Shown here: in pieces, positions 55,660-63,930 of the stretch
Numbering within the stretch: the stretch's first letter is position 1
Layout of the letters: each line of letters starts with the position of its first letter
Assembly: GCF_001425175.1 (NCBI RefSeq)
Contig: NZ_LMDV01000009.1
Coordinates: 461,614 to 525,613, forward strand
DNA from: Nocardioides sp. Root1257
GTDB taxonomy: Bacteria; Actinomycetota; Actinomycetes; Propionibacteriales; Nocardioidaceae
Reading direction: 5' to 3'
Length of the DNA: 64,000 nucleotides
The notes under the pieces: model-generated
Database searches by the model: none
What the model saw: the letters and a program-made list of their open reading frames with translations, nothing else
Told to the model about the DNA's origin: nothing
Translations under genes and position numbers: made by a program

Positions 55660-55695
55660 CGTGCAGAAACGTGCAAAAACAAGAACAGTCGTGCA
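55660..55695. promoter_or_regulatory. Three helically phased CGTGCA repeats (probable DeoR operator)
   Basis: CGTGCA occurs at 55660, 55670 and 55690, each followed by A- or G-rich AAA-type bases. The spacings of 10 and 20 bp place all three on one face of the helix. They fill the 69-bp gap between divergent DUF4406 and deoR genes, and each gene has a -10-like hexamer close to its start (TATTGT on minus, TAGGGT on plus). Confidence 0.6.
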
Positions 55696-55714
55696 AACCG
55701 GCTAGGGTGGACGC

Positions 55715-56473
55715 GTGCTCGCCGCCCAGCGCAAGGACCTGATCCTGACGACCCTCCGCGACCAGGGACGGGTCGTCGCGAAGGACCTCGCCGCCGAGCT
55801 CGACCTCTCCGAGGACACCATCCGGCGCGACCTGCGCGAGCTCGCCGCCGAGGGTCACCTGCACCGCGTGCACGGTGGCGCCCTCCCGGCCTCGCCGGCC
55901 GTCGCGGACTTCACCGCGCGCACGACGATCGGCACCGGCGCCAAGGCCGAGGTGGCGCGGACGGCGGCCGCGCTGGTCCGCCCCGGCCAGACGGTCGCGA
56001 TCGACGGCGGCACGACGGCGCGCGAGCTGGCCCGGGCGCTGCCCGCCGACCTGCGTGCGACGGTCGTGACCCACAGCCCGACGGTCGCCGTCGAGCTCGC
56101 CGTCCACCCGACGGTCGAGGTGATCATCGTCGGCGGCCGGCTCTTCAAGCACTCGGTCGTGGCCGCGGGCGCGCTCGCCCACGAGGCGATCGGCCGGGTC
56201 AGCGTCGACGCGTTCTTCCTGGGGGTGACCGGCATCCACCCGGCGGCCGGCCTCACCACGGGCGACGCCGACGAGGCCGCGATCAAGCGGGCCTGGACCG
56301 AGCGCGCGGCAGAGACGTACGTCCTGGGCAGCGGCGAGAAGATCGGCGCCGCCTCCGCGTTCGAGGTCGTGCCGCTCGCGGCGGTCACCGCCGTCCTCAC
56401 CGACGCCGCCGCGCCCGCCCGGGGGGTCGCGGAGCTGCGCGCGGCGGGCGTGCGGGTGCTCGGCGTCAGCTGA
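55715..56473 (+). CDS. DeoR family transcriptional regulator
   Basis: This 252-residue repressor has a DeoR helix-turn-helix (about 5-60, RKDLILTTLRDQGRVVAKDLAAELDLSEDTIRRDLRELAAEG) followed by a sugar-phosphate isomerase-like sensor domain (about 75-235, VAIDGGTTARELARAL, VIIVGGRLFKHS, DAFFLGVTGI). The effector is probably a phosphorylated sugar, but no sugar operon is adjacent. The GTG at 55715 lies six bases after TAGGGT, suggesting a leaderless mRNA. Confidence 0.9.
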   Translation: MLAAQRKDLILTTLRDQGRVVAKDLAAELDLSEDTIRRDLRELAAEGHLHRVHGGALPASPAVADFTARTTIGTGAKAEVARTAAALVRPGQTVAIDGGTTARELARALPADLRATVVTHSPTVAVELAVHPTVEVIIVGGRLFKHSVVAAGALAHEAIGRVSVDAFFLGVTGIHPAAGLTTGDADEAAIKRAWTERAAETYVLGSGEKIGAASAFEVVPLAAVTAVLTDAAAPARGVAELRAAGVRVLGVS

Positions 56474-56480
56474 GCGGGGC

Positions 56481-57394
56481 TCAGCCGAGCATCAGCCAGC
56501 AGGCAACCCCGCAGGCCGCCAGGACGACGAGCGAGACCGCGATGACCGCCGTCGGCCACCGCGGACCGGCCACGGCCGGCGGCGGGCCGAGCCGGTCGGG
56601 GACCACGGGCCAGGGGCCGTCGGGAGGCAGGTCGAGGCGCCGCAGCCGCTCGAGTGCGGCGGCGGCGCTCGGCGGTCGCAGGAGGGGATCGTGGTCGACC
56701 AGCGCCTCGAGGAGCGGGCGGAGCGGGCCCTCGGGCACCATCGGCGCGCGTCCGGGTCGCGGCGGCCGCCCGGTGAGCAGCTGGGTGGCGACCACCCCCG
56801 CTGCGTACAGGTCCTGCCGTGGGTCCGGTGCCGCACCGGCCGCCTGCTCGGGGGCCATGTAGCCGTCGGTGCCGACCGCCGCCGGGCCCCGGGTGAGCCG
56901 GACGTCCGCGACCGGCACCGCGACGCCGAAGTCGCCCAGTCGCAGGAACGGCGCGCTGCCGTCCGCGTCGCTCGGCTCGAGCAGCAGGTTGGCCGGCTTC
57001 ACGTCCCGGTGGACCACCTCGGCGGCATGGACCGCGGCGAGCGCCTGCAGGAGCTGGTCGAGCAGCACCCCGACGTAGACGCCGGCAGCGGCCCGGTCTC
57101 CTCCAGCAGGTCGTCGACGGAGCCGCCCCGGACCAGGTCCATGCCGAACACGACCCGGTGGTCGTCGGCCGCCCATCCCGACGGCGTCAGGACGTGCGGG
57201 TGGCGGATCCGGAGCGACTGCTCGCGCACGAACCGCAGCAGCGTCGCGCTGTCGTGGGCGCCGAGGACCTTGGCGGCGACGAGCTCGTCCGTCCGCAGGT
57301 CGCGAGCCCGCCAGACCGAGCCCATGCCACCGGTGCCGACCTGGTCGAGGAGGACGTAGCGGCCGGCGATCGGGGTGGTGGGAGGCGCGGACAT
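56481..57394 (-). pseudogene. Ser/Thr protein kinase disrupted by a one-base frameshift
   Basis: Two overlapping frames together encode one complete small kinase of about 304 residues. The first frame (start 57394) has the N-lobe with GTGGMGSVWRARD and VAAKVL. The second holds VVHRDVKPANLLL, LGDFGVAVP, GTDGYMAPEQAA and a C-terminal membrane helix (AVIAVSLVVLAACGVACWLML). They join if one base is inserted near 57081-57086, between codons for GPLPA and VYVGVLL. The total length (914) is one short of a codon multiple. All catalytic residues are intact, so the loss is recent, or a sequencing error. Confidence 0.8.
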
Positions 57395-57448
57395 CGCCCG
57401 GTTCCTACCCCGTCGTACGCCGTTTATGGGCGCACGTCCGAGCGCTGT

Positions 57449-57454
57449 TAGCCT
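57449..57454 (+). promoter_or_regulatory. Candidate -10 of the rpsF-ssb-rpsR-rplI operon
   Basis: TAGCCT fits the actinobacterial -10 TANNNT. It would start a transcript about 100 bases before rpsF, long enough to carry the leader structure described separately. The bases from 57395 to here hold no gene. Confidence 0.4.
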
Positions 57455-57507
57455 AGGGCGTTCTCTGCGTCGACCATCCGGGTCGCGCCGGGACACCAAC
57501 GCATTTC

Positions 57508-57551
57508 CCTCCTGCCACGGAGAGTCCGTGGCCGCCCTAGCCCATAGGAGG
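57508..57551 (+). ncRNA. Probable S6:S18-type ribosomal protein leader
   Basis: In the rpsF leader CCTCCT (57508-57513) can pair with the Shine-Dalgarno AGGAGG (57546-57551). Inside this helix CCACGGA/TCCGTGG (57515-57531) forms a 7-bp hairpin with a GAG loop, directly followed by CCG in a large asymmetric internal loop. This layout is that of the S6:S18 leader motif, in which the S6-S18 complex binds a CCG-containing bulge and represses its own operon. Assignment is by pattern, not by covariance search. Confidence 0.55.
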
Positions 57552-57562
57552 TGGAGAACGAC

Positions 57563-57853
57563 ATGCGTGCTTACGAGGTGATGGTCATTCTTGACCCGAG
57601 CATCGAGGAGCGGACCGTCGAAGGTTCGCTCGACAAGTACCTCAACGTGATCCGCAAGGACGGCGGCTCTGTCGAGTCCGTCGACGTGTGGGGACGCCGC
57701 CGGCTGGCCTACGAGGTCAAGAAGAACGCCGAGGGCATCTACGCCGTCATCACGCTGAACGCCGAGCCGGCCACGGTCAAGGAGTTCGACCGCCAGCTCA
57801 CCCTCAACGAGTCGATCCTCCGCACGAAGGTCATGCGTCCCGACGCTCACTGA
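57563..57853 (+). CDS. rpsF: 30S ribosomal protein S6
   Basis: This 96-residue protein reads [17 protein letters not shown] and contains [21 protein letters not shown], matching S6. The ATG at 57563 follows AGGAGGTGGAG. S6 pairs with S18, encoded downstream, in the platform of the small subunit. Confidence 0.96.
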   Translation: MRAYEVMVILDPSIEERTVEGSLDKYLNVIRKDGGSVESVDVWGRRRLAYEVKKNAEGIYAVITLNAEPATVKEFDRQLTLNESILRTKVMRPDAH

Positions 57854-57964
57854 GCGCCGGACCCCCTTCCTGTGGACGACCACTTCCCAGCGTCGGTGCC
57901 AACGGCAACGATGGGCGGACGTGGTCGGACGACTCTGATCAGAACCAACGCTTAGGGAGCATCC

Positions 57965-58525
57965 ATGGCAGGCGAGACCGTCATCACGGTGGTCGGCAAC
58001 CTCGTCGACGACCCGGAGCTGCGCTTCACCCCCTCGGGTGCGGCCGTGGCGAACTTCCGGATCGCATCGACGCCGCGCACGTTCGACCGCCAGACCAACG
58101 AGTGGAAGGACGGCGACGCGCTGTTCCTCTCCTGCTCGGTGTGGCGGCAGGCGGCGGAGAACGTCGCCGAGTCCCTGCAGCGCGGCATGCGTGTCGTCGT
58201 GCAGGGTCGCCTGAAGCAGCGCAGCTACGAGACCCGTGAGGGCGAGAAGCGCACTGTCGTGGAGCTCGAGGTCGACGAGGTCGGCCCGTCGCTCGCCTTC
58301 GCCACCGCCAAGGTCACCCGCGCCTCCCGCTCCGGCGGCGGCGGGGGCTACTCCGGCGGCGGCCAGGGCGGCCAGGGTGGCGGCCAGTCCCGTCCCCAGC
58401 AGTCCGGCGGCAACGACCCGTGGGCCACCCCGGCTCCGCAGGGCGGCGGCGGGGGCGGTCAGTCCGCTCCGGCCGGTGACCCGTGGGGTGCGCCCGGCGC
58501 GGGCTCCGACGAGCCCCCGTTCTGA
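57965..58525 (+). CDS. ssb: Single-stranded DNA-binding protein
   Basis: This 186-residue protein has an OB-fold (about 1-115, [34 protein letters not shown]) followed by a Gly/Gln/Pro-rich linker and the acidic tip DEPPF that recruits partner proteins. It protects single-stranded DNA at forks. The 111-bp gap to rpsF shows no other gene. Confidence 0.96.
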   Translation: MAGETVITVVGNLVDDPELRFTPSGAAVANFRIASTPRTFDRQTNEWKDGDALFLSCSVWRQAAENVAESLQRGMRVVVQGRLKQRSYETREGEKRTVVELEVDEVGPSLAFATAKVTRASRSGGGGGYSGGGQGGQGGGQSRPQQSGGNDPWATPAPQGGGGGGQSAPAGDPWGAPGAGSDEPPF

Positions 58526-58566
58526 GCGCCCGTCGGCTCGCGAAGCGAGGCGACGACCCGGGCGCC

Positions 58567-58622
58567 AGGTTGAGGAGCCGCACGACTGAGCGAAGCGAAG
58601 TCGTGGCTGGCGTCTCGAAACC
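58567..58622. repeat. REP-like intergenic element
   Basis: The 56-bp unit begins GGTTGAGGAGCC and ends GGCGTCTCGAAACC, with an internal CACGACT/AGTCGTG hairpin (58580-58604). The 194-bp ssb-rpsR gap contains nothing else apart from a GC-rich stretch before it and the rpsR ribosome-binding site. The ends resemble the short dispersed repeats I associate with Nocardioides and relatives. No second copy was noticed in this window. Confidence 0.5.
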
Positions 58623-58719
58623 CGGTTCTGGTCCCAGCAAGATCAATCAATCCGTTCACCCTCAACCATTCCGGCTGAACCCACTCGTGGGGCCGGGCTT
58701 CTAGAAAGGGAGCACCACA

Positions 58720-58956
58720 ATGGCCAAGGCAGTGATTCGCAAGCCCAAGAAGAAGGTTTGCCAGTTCTGCAAGGAGAAGGCGACCGGCGTCGACTACAAG
58801 GACGCCACGCTGCTCCGCAAGTTCATCTCCGACCGCGGCAAGATCCGCGCGCGTCGGGTCACCGGCAACTGCGTCCAGCACCAGCGGGACGTCGCGATCG
58901 CGGTCAAGAACGCCCGTGAGGTCGCACTGCTGCCCTACACGTCCACCGGTCGCTGA
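58720..58956 (+). CDS. rpsR: 30S ribosomal protein S18
   Basis: This 78-residue basic protein contains the S18 core ([44 protein letters not shown]). It has a CQFC pair near the N-terminus plus the Cys of TGNC, so it resembles the zinc-binding (C+) form. ATG at 58720 with AAAGGGAG upstream. It lies 14 bases before rplI. Confidence 0.96.
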   Translation: MAKAVIRKPKKKVCQFCKEKATGVDYKDATLLRKFISDRGKIRARRVTGNCVQHQRDVAIAVKNAREVALLPYTSTGR

Positions 58957-58970
58957 AGGGAGCTGACGAC

Positions 58971-59417
58971 ATGAAGCTCATCCTGACCCAGGAGGTCACC
59001 GGTCTCGGTGCCCCCGGCGACGTCGTCGAGGTGAAGGACGGCTACGGCCGCAACTACCTCGTCCCCCGCGGCCTGGCGCTGCGGTGGACCCGCGGCGGCG
59101 AGAAGCAGATCGAGTCGATCAAGGCTGCGCGCTCCTCGCGCGCCGTCCGCGACCTCGGCCACGCCGAGGAGATCAAGACCAAGCTCGAGGCCCAGTCCGT
59201 CAGCGTGAAGGTGCGCGCCGGTGCTGGTGGTCGTCTCTTCGGTGCCGTCACCGTGGGCGAGATCGCCGACGCTCTCTCCGAGACGTCCGGCGAGAAGGTC
59301 GACAAGCGCACGATCGTGGTCACCAACCCGATCAAGGCGCTGGGCAACCACGAGGTCGCCGTGAAGCTGCACGATGGCGTGTCCGCCACCGTCGCGCTGA
59401 ACGTCATCCCCGCCTGA
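58971..59417 (+). CDS. rplI: 50S ribosomal protein L9
   Basis: This 148-residue protein starts [34 protein letters not shown], the conserved N-terminal domain. A long connecting helix and the C-terminal RNA-binding domain follow. It is the last gene of the operon and is followed by a strong hairpin. Confidence 0.96.
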   Translation: MKLILTQEVTGLGAPGDVVEVKDGYGRNYLVPRGLALRWTRGGEKQIESIKAARSSRAVRDLGHAEEIKTKLEAQSVSVKVRAGAGGRLFGAVTVGEIADALSETSGEKVDKRTIVVTNPIKALGNHEVAVKLHDGVSATVALNVIPA

Positions 59418-59433
59418 CCCAGCTCAGTCGCTC

Positions 59434-59471
59434 AGCAGGGCCGTTCCTCCTTCGGGAGGGGCGGCCCTGCT
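59434..59471 (+). terminator. Rho-independent-type terminator after rplI
   Basis: AGCAGGGCC and GGCCCTGCT, with an inner CCTCC/GGAGG closed by a TTCG tetraloop, form a long GC-rich hairpin 17 bases after the rplI stop. It ends the ribosomal operon before the convergent MATE gene. Confidence 0.85.
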
Positions 59472-59490
59472 GCATGTCCGGCCCGGGCCG

Positions 59491-60837
59491 TCAGGCCCCG
59501 GTCACCATCCACGCGTCACCCCGGGCACGGCGCACCAGCACGACGAGCCGGGCGCCCATGAAGACCGCCGAGAAGGCGATCCAGATCGCGACCAGCCCGG
59601 CGTCGTACGCCGCGAGGAGCAGCACCACCGGCGCGTAGGCGACCAGCGTGACCAGACCCGCGCGGGCAAGGTAGCGGCCGTCGCCGGCACCGATCAGCAC
59701 CCCGTCGAGGACGAACACGACGCCCGCGACCGGCTGGCCGAGCGCGGCCACGAGCAGCACCGGGACCAGCAGGTCCTGCACGTCCTGGTCGCCGGTGAAG
59801 AGCCGCCCGACCACCGGGCTGACCAGGGCGAGCAGGACGCCGGTCGCGACGCCGCTCACCACGCCCCACGCCACCATCCGCCGGGTCAGCTCGCGGGTGC
59901 CGGCCACGTCGCCGGCCCCGAGCGCGCGGCCGGTGATCGCCTGCGCGGCGATCGCGATCGCGTCCAGCACGAAGGCCAGGAAGGTCCACAGCGTCATCGC
60001 CAGCTGGTGGGCCGCCAGGTCCACCTCCTGGTCGCGCGCGTTGACGGCGGCCAGCGTGACGGCGTACGTCGTCAGCAGCAGCGCCGCGCGCAGGGTCAGG
60101 GTGCGGATCACGAGCGGGACGCCGGCGCGACCGGCCGCGCGGATCCCCGGGAGGTCGGGTCGCAGCGACGCGCCGTGTCGTCGCGCGGCCCGGACGACGA
60201 CCACGACGAACGCCGCCGCGCTCGCCGCCTGGGCCAGCACGGAGCCGAGTGCCGAGCCGGCGATGCCGAGGCCGACCGGGTAGACCAGCACGAGGTTGAG
60301 CACGATGTTGAGCGCGTTGCCCGCGACCGCGACGACCAGCGGGGTGCGGGTGTCCTGGAGACCGCGCAGCACTCCGGTCGCGGCCAGCATCAGCAGCAGT
60401 GGCACCGCGCCGAGGAAGGCGATCCGCAGGTAGGTCGCGGCCGTGTCCGCGACCTCCTCGGAGGCACCGAAGAGGTGCACGAGCGGGTCGGCGAGCACGA
60501 CCCCGGCGACGGTGACGAGCGCACCGATGGCGACCGCCAGCCACAGCCCGTCGACGCCCTGGGTGAGGGCGCCCCTCAGGTCGCCGGCCCCGAGGCGGCG
60601 GGCCACGCTCCCCGTCGTGCCGTAGGCCAGGAAGACGCACACGCCGACGACCGTCTGGAGCACGGCGGCCGCGATGCCCAGGCCGGCGAGGGAGGCGGTG
60701 CCGAGGTGGCCGACGATGGCGGCGTCCGCGAGCAGGAAGAGCGGCTCGGAGACCAGCGCCAGGAAGGCCGGGAACGCCAGCCGCAGGATCTCGCGGTCCC
60801 GCGTCGCCCCGGCACCGATCGTCGACGGTCTAGTCAC
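59491..60837 (-). CDS. MATE family efflux transporter (DinF-like)
   Basis: This 448-residue membrane protein has about 12 helices in two similar halves. The first half shows LAFPAFLALVSEPLFLLADAAIVGHLGTASLAGLGIA, the classical DinF/MATE N-terminus, with YGTTGSVARRLGAGD. MATE proteins export cationic drugs or metabolites using Na+ or H+ gradients. The substrate is unknown. GTG at 60837. It is divergent from dnaB. Confidence 0.9.
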   Translation of the reverse strand: MTRPSTIGAGATRDREILRLAFPAFLALVSEPLFLLADAAIVGHLGTASLAGLGIAAAVLQTVVGVCVFLAYGTTGSVARRLGAGDLRGALTQGVDGLWLAVAIGALVTVAGVVLADPLVHLFGASEEVADTAATYLRIAFLGAVPLLLMLAATGVLRGLQDTRTPLVVAVAGNALNIVLNLVLVYPVGLGIAGSALGSVLAQAASAAAFVVVVVRAARRHGASLRPDLPGIRAAGRAGVPLVIRTLTLRAALLLTTYAVTLAAVNARDQEVDLAAHQLAMTLWTFLAFVLDAIAIAAQAITGRALGAGDVAGTRELTRRMVAWGVVSGVATGVLLALVSPVVGRLFTGDQDVQDLLVPVLLVAALGQPVAGVVFVLDGVLIGAGDGRYLARAGLVTLVAYAPVVLLLAAYDAGLVAIWIAFSAVFMGARLVVLVRRARGDAWMVTGA

Positions 60838-60994
60838 AGTAAGGGCCGTCCTCCGTCCATGGTCCGTACGAGACTAGTTCTCAACACCTGTGGATGAACT
60901 CGGGATAACCCGGTACCGGACGCTATGTCGACTTATGGGCAGGTAACACCCAGGTGACGTGTCCATGAACCAAGACGACCCGCGGACTATTTTC

Positions 60995-61012
60995 CATGCA
61001 CAGCTGTGCATG
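60995..61012. promoter_or_regulatory. 18-bp perfect palindrome upstream of dnaB
   Basis: CATGCACAGCTGTGCATG is a perfect palindrome of 18 bp in an otherwise unremarkable stretch. Its core TGCACAG...CTGTGCA recurs, with a three-base spacer, in the oriC palindrome at 10492-10512. Confidence 0.6.
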
Positions 61013-61228
61013 AGCATCTTCGCAGGTCAGACAGCCTATCCAGGGTGCTCGCCGGCTTTCGTCCACAGGTCGCTCCCCAGGTTGGTGCACACCCCGCGGC
61101 GTGTCGTCCACGAGGTCACCCCGGTTATCCCCAGGCCCTGTGGATAGGCCACTGTCGCGGACCCGCCGCATGCCCGTAGCGTCGCGCGACGACGGGCCGC
61201 CTGGAGATGTCGGACGCCCCGTCTACCA

Positions 61229-61244
61229 TCGAATGCATGTTCGA
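61229..61244. promoter_or_regulatory. Near-consensus LexA (SOS) box upstream of dnaB
   Basis: TCGAATGCATGTTCGA differs at one position from the actinobacterial LexA consensus TCGAAC-N4-GTTCGA. It begins at the last base of a candidate -10 (TACCAT), 33 bases before dnaB, so binding would block transcription initiation. Confidence 0.6.
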
Positions 61245-61277
61245 TGTCGCAGGCGATCTAGGGGACTGAGCGTACAG

Positions 61278-62696
61278 ATGAGCATCGCCGAGCAGGACTC
61301 CCGAGGGATGGCGGAGCCGCCGATGGACGACTGGGGCGACGGCCCGGCGTCGTACGCCCCGGGGGAGCGGCCCACCACCCCCGGCGACCGCACCCCGCCC
61401 CAGGACATGGCGGCCGAGCAGTCCGTGCTCGGCGCGATGCTGATCTCCAAGGACGCGATCGCCGACGTCACCGAGGTGATCCGCGGCGCCGACTTCTACC
61501 GGCCCTCCCACGAGGTCGTCCACGACGCGATCATCGACCTCTACGGCCGCGGCGAGCCGGTCGACATGGTCACCGTCGCCGCCGAGCTCCAGCGCCGCGG
61601 CGAGCTGCAGCGGATCGGCGGCGCGCCGTACCTCCACACGCTCTCGGCCAACGTCCCGATCGCGGCCAACGCCGGCTACTACGCCGAGATCGTCCGCGAG
61701 AAGGCGATGCTGCGCAAGCTCGTCGACGCGGGCACCAAGATCGTCCAGATCGGCTACGCCGGCGAGGGCCAGGTCGACGACATCGTCGACCAGGCGCAGG
61801 CCGAGGTCTACAAGATCACCGACAAGCGCGCGACCGAGGACTTCGCGCCGCTGAGCGACATCATGGACGGCGTCCTCGACGAGATCGAGGCGATCTCCAA
61901 CCGCGAGGCGGGCCTGTACGGCGTACCCACCGGCTTCGCCGACCTCGACGACCTGACCAACGGTCTGCACTCCGGCCAGATGATCATCGTCGCGGCGCGA
62001 CCGGCGATGGGTAAGTCGACGCTGGCGCTCGACCTGTGTCGCGCGGCGTCGATCCACAACAACCTCAGCAGCGTCTTCTTCAGCCTCGAGATGACGCGCT
62101 CCGAGATCACCATGCGGCTGCTGTCGGCCGAGGCGAAGGTGCCGCTCAACCACATCCGCAACGGCAACATGAACGACGACGACTGGGCCAAGCTGGCCCG
62201 CAAGATGGGCGAGGTGTCGTCGGCGCCGATGTTCATCGACGACTCGCCCAACATGACGATGATGGAGATCCGGGCCAAGGCCCGGCGGCTCAAGCAGCGC
62301 CACGACCTCAAGCTGATCGTGATCGACTACATGCAGCTGATGAGCTCGGGCAAGAAGGTCGAGTCCCGTCAGCTCGAGGTCTCGGAGTTCTCCCGGCAGA
62401 TCAAGCTGCTCGCCAAGGAGCTCGAGCTCCCGATCATCGCGCTCTCCCAGCTCAACCGTGGTCCCGAGCAGCGCGGCGACAAGCGTCCGATGATGAGCGA
62501 CCTGCGTGAGTCCGGCTCGCTGGAGCAGGACGCCGACATGGTGATCCTGCTGCACCGCGACGACGTCTACGAGAAGGAGTCGACCCGCCCCGGCGAGGCC
62601 GACCTCATCGTCGCCAAGCACCGCAACGGCCCCACCCGCGACATCACCGTGGCCTTCCAGGGCCACTACTCCCGCTTCGTCGACATGGCCCACTGA
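61278..62696 (+). CDS. dnaB: Replicative DNA helicase DnaB
   Basis: This 472-residue hexameric helicase has the N-terminal DnaB domain (about 40-145, PPQDMAAEQSVLGAMLISKDAIADVTEVI) and the RecA-like motor with Walker A ARPAMGKSTLALD (near 240), SLEMTRSEITMRLLSAEA, Walker B LIVIDYMQLM and the R-finger region LSQLNRGPEQRGDKRPMMSDLRESGSLEQDAD. No intein interrupts it, unlike mycobacterial DnaB. ATG at 61278. The frame upstream is not conserved. Confidence 0.96.
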   Translation: MSIAEQDSRGMAEPPMDDWGDGPASYAPGERPTTPGDRTPPQDMAAEQSVLGAMLISKDAIADVTEVIRGADFYRPSHEVVHDAIIDLYGRGEPVDMVTVAAELQRRGELQRIGGAPYLHTLSANVPIAANAGYYAEIVREKAMLRKLVDAGTKIVQIGYAGEGQVDDIVDQAQAEVYKITDKRATEDFAPLSDIMDGVLDEIEAISNREAGLYGVPTGFADLDDLTNGLHSGQMIIVAARPAMGKSTLALDLCRAASIHNNLSSVFFSLEMTRSEITMRLLSAEAKVPLNHIRNGNMNDDDWAKLARKMGEVSSAPMFIDDSPNMTMMEIRAKARRLKQRHDLKLIVIDYMQLMSSGKKVESRQLEVSEFSRQIKLLAKELELPIIALSQLNRGPEQRGDKRPMMSDLRESGSLEQDADMVILLHRDDVYEKESTRPGEADLIVAKHRNGPTRDITVAFQGHYSRFVDMAH

Positions 62697-62740
62697 CCTG
62701 TTGTCGACGCCGCCGTCGCCGCTGTGCGCAGGCAGTCACC

Positions 62741-63577
62741 TCACAGGTCGGAGAGCTCGTCGTCGGCCCAGTCGGCGTTGCGGTTGCGGGCGCGGCTCGC
62801 GTCCACCAGGCGGGCGATCACCTCGGCGATGAGGAAGAGGACCAGCATCGGGAAGGCCAGGAAGCACATGGAGAACGGGTCGGTGGATGGTGTGGCGACC
62901 GCGGCGAAGAGGAAGGTGCCGAAGACGATCCAGGCGCGGTAGCGGCCGAGGGCGCGCCCCGAGACGACCCCGATGAGGTTCAGCATGATGACGAAGAGGG
63001 GGATCTCGAAGGCCACCCCGAAGACGAGCAGCATCCGGGTCAGGAACGAGAAGTAGTCCCCGAACTCCACCAGGTTCTGCAGTCCGTCCGGGGTGAAGCC
63101 GATCAGCACCTCGAGGCCCTTGGGGAGCACGTAGTAGCCGGTCGTCACGCCGGCCATGAAGAGCGTGCCGGCAATGGCGCCGAAGACGCGGGACCAACGA
63201 CGTTCCTGGGACTTCAGGCCCGGCACGATGAACGCCCAGACCTGGTGCAGCCAGTAGGGGCTCGACACCACGATCGCGGCCACGCCGCACAGCTTGAGCT
63301 GCAGCATCAGTGGGCCGGTGGCGCCGGCGACGTACGCCGTCGTCTGGGTGTCGGCGCCGAGCGTGACCCGGGCCTGGTTGTAGGGGCGCAGCACCAGGTC
63401 GAGGAGCTGGTCGTAGAAGAACAGCGTGCAGCCGAACGCCACGATCAGGCACAGGGCGGACCGGATCAACCGCGCGCGCAGCTCACTGAGGTGGTCGCCC
63501 AGGGCCATCCGCCCGTCCTCGCCGATGGGTCGGCGAGGACGGGTGCTGAGGAGGCCCAGCGTGCTCGTGACGGACAC
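62741..63577 (-). CDS. tatC: Twin-arginine translocase subunit TatC
   Basis: This 278-residue six-helix protein is the signal-binding core of the Tat pathway. Family blocks are MALGDHLSELRARLIRSA, APYWLHQVWAF-like SSPYWLHQVWAFIVPGL, and FGVAFEIPLFVIMLNLIGVVSGRALGRYR. The start is GTG at 63577, or possibly the internal ATG of MALGDHL. It follows tatA by nine bases and converges on dnaB, with 44 bp between them. Confidence 0.94.
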   Translation of the reverse strand: MSVTSTLGLLSTRPRRPIGEDGRMALGDHLSELRARLIRSALCLIVAFGCTLFFYDQLLDLVLRPYNQARVTLGADTQTTAYVAGATGPLMLQLKLCGVAAIVVSSPYWLHQVWAFIVPGLKSQERRWSRVFGAIAGTLFMAGVTTGYYVLPKGLEVLIGFTPDGLQNLVEFGDYFSFLTRMLLVFGVAFEIPLFVIMLNLIGVVSGRALGRYRAWIVFGTFLFAAVATPSTDPFSMCFLAFPMLVLFLIAEVIARLVDASRARNRNADWADDELSDL

Positions 63578-63586
63578 GACGCCGCC

Positions 63587-63874
63587 TCAGCGAACGTTGC
63601 GCGCGTGCAGGTCGACCACGTCGACCGGCTCCGCCGGGACCGGCGCGCCAGGCTGGGCGGTCGGCTGGGTGGCGGTCGGCTGGGGGGCGGTCGGGAGGGG
63701 GTCGGGCTCGTCGTCGTCCAGCAGGCCCTTGGTCTCTGCCTTGAAGATCCGCAGCGCGCGGCCGCTGCCGCGAGCGAGCTCGGGCAGCTTCGCAGCGCCG
63801 AAGAGCAGCAGGATCACGGCCAGCATGATCAGGAGCTCGGGGCCGCCGAGGCCGCCGATGGCGAACGGGTACAT
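63587..63874 (-). CDS. tatA: Twin-arginine translocase subunit TatA
   Basis: This 95-residue protein has an N-terminal membrane helix (GGPELLIMLAVILLLFGAAKLPELARGSG), the FG...LP motif and an amphipathic helix (ALRIFKAETKGLL). A Pro/Thr-rich acidic tail follows. TatA forms the export pore with TatC, encoded nine bases downstream. Confidence 0.93.
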   Translation of the reverse strand: MYPFAIGGLGGPELLIMLAVILLLFGAAKLPELARGSGRALRIFKAETKGLLDDDEPDPLPTAPQPTATQPTAQPGAPVPAEPVDVVDLHARNVR

Positions 63875-63930
63875 GGTTCCTCTTCTCTCGCGGGTCGGGC
63901 CCGCGGTGGGTGCAGCGATGGGTGAAGACG

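Larger units (their letters stand above)
60838..61277. other. MATE-dnaB intergenic regulatory region
   Basis: This 440-bp region has no gene but is rich in signals. DnaA-box matches are TCATCCACA (minus, 60889-60897), TCGTCCACA (plus, 61059-61067) and CTATCCACA (minus, 61139-61147). There is also an 18-bp palindrome (60995-61012) and a LexA-like box (61229-61244) next to a -10-like TACCAT (61224-61229). It carries the promoters of dnaB and of the MATE gene. Confidence 0.6.

Noticed and set aside
61278..62696. Possible intein in DnaB, as in mycobacteria
   Set aside because: The helicase motifs are contiguous and the length (472 residues) is normal.
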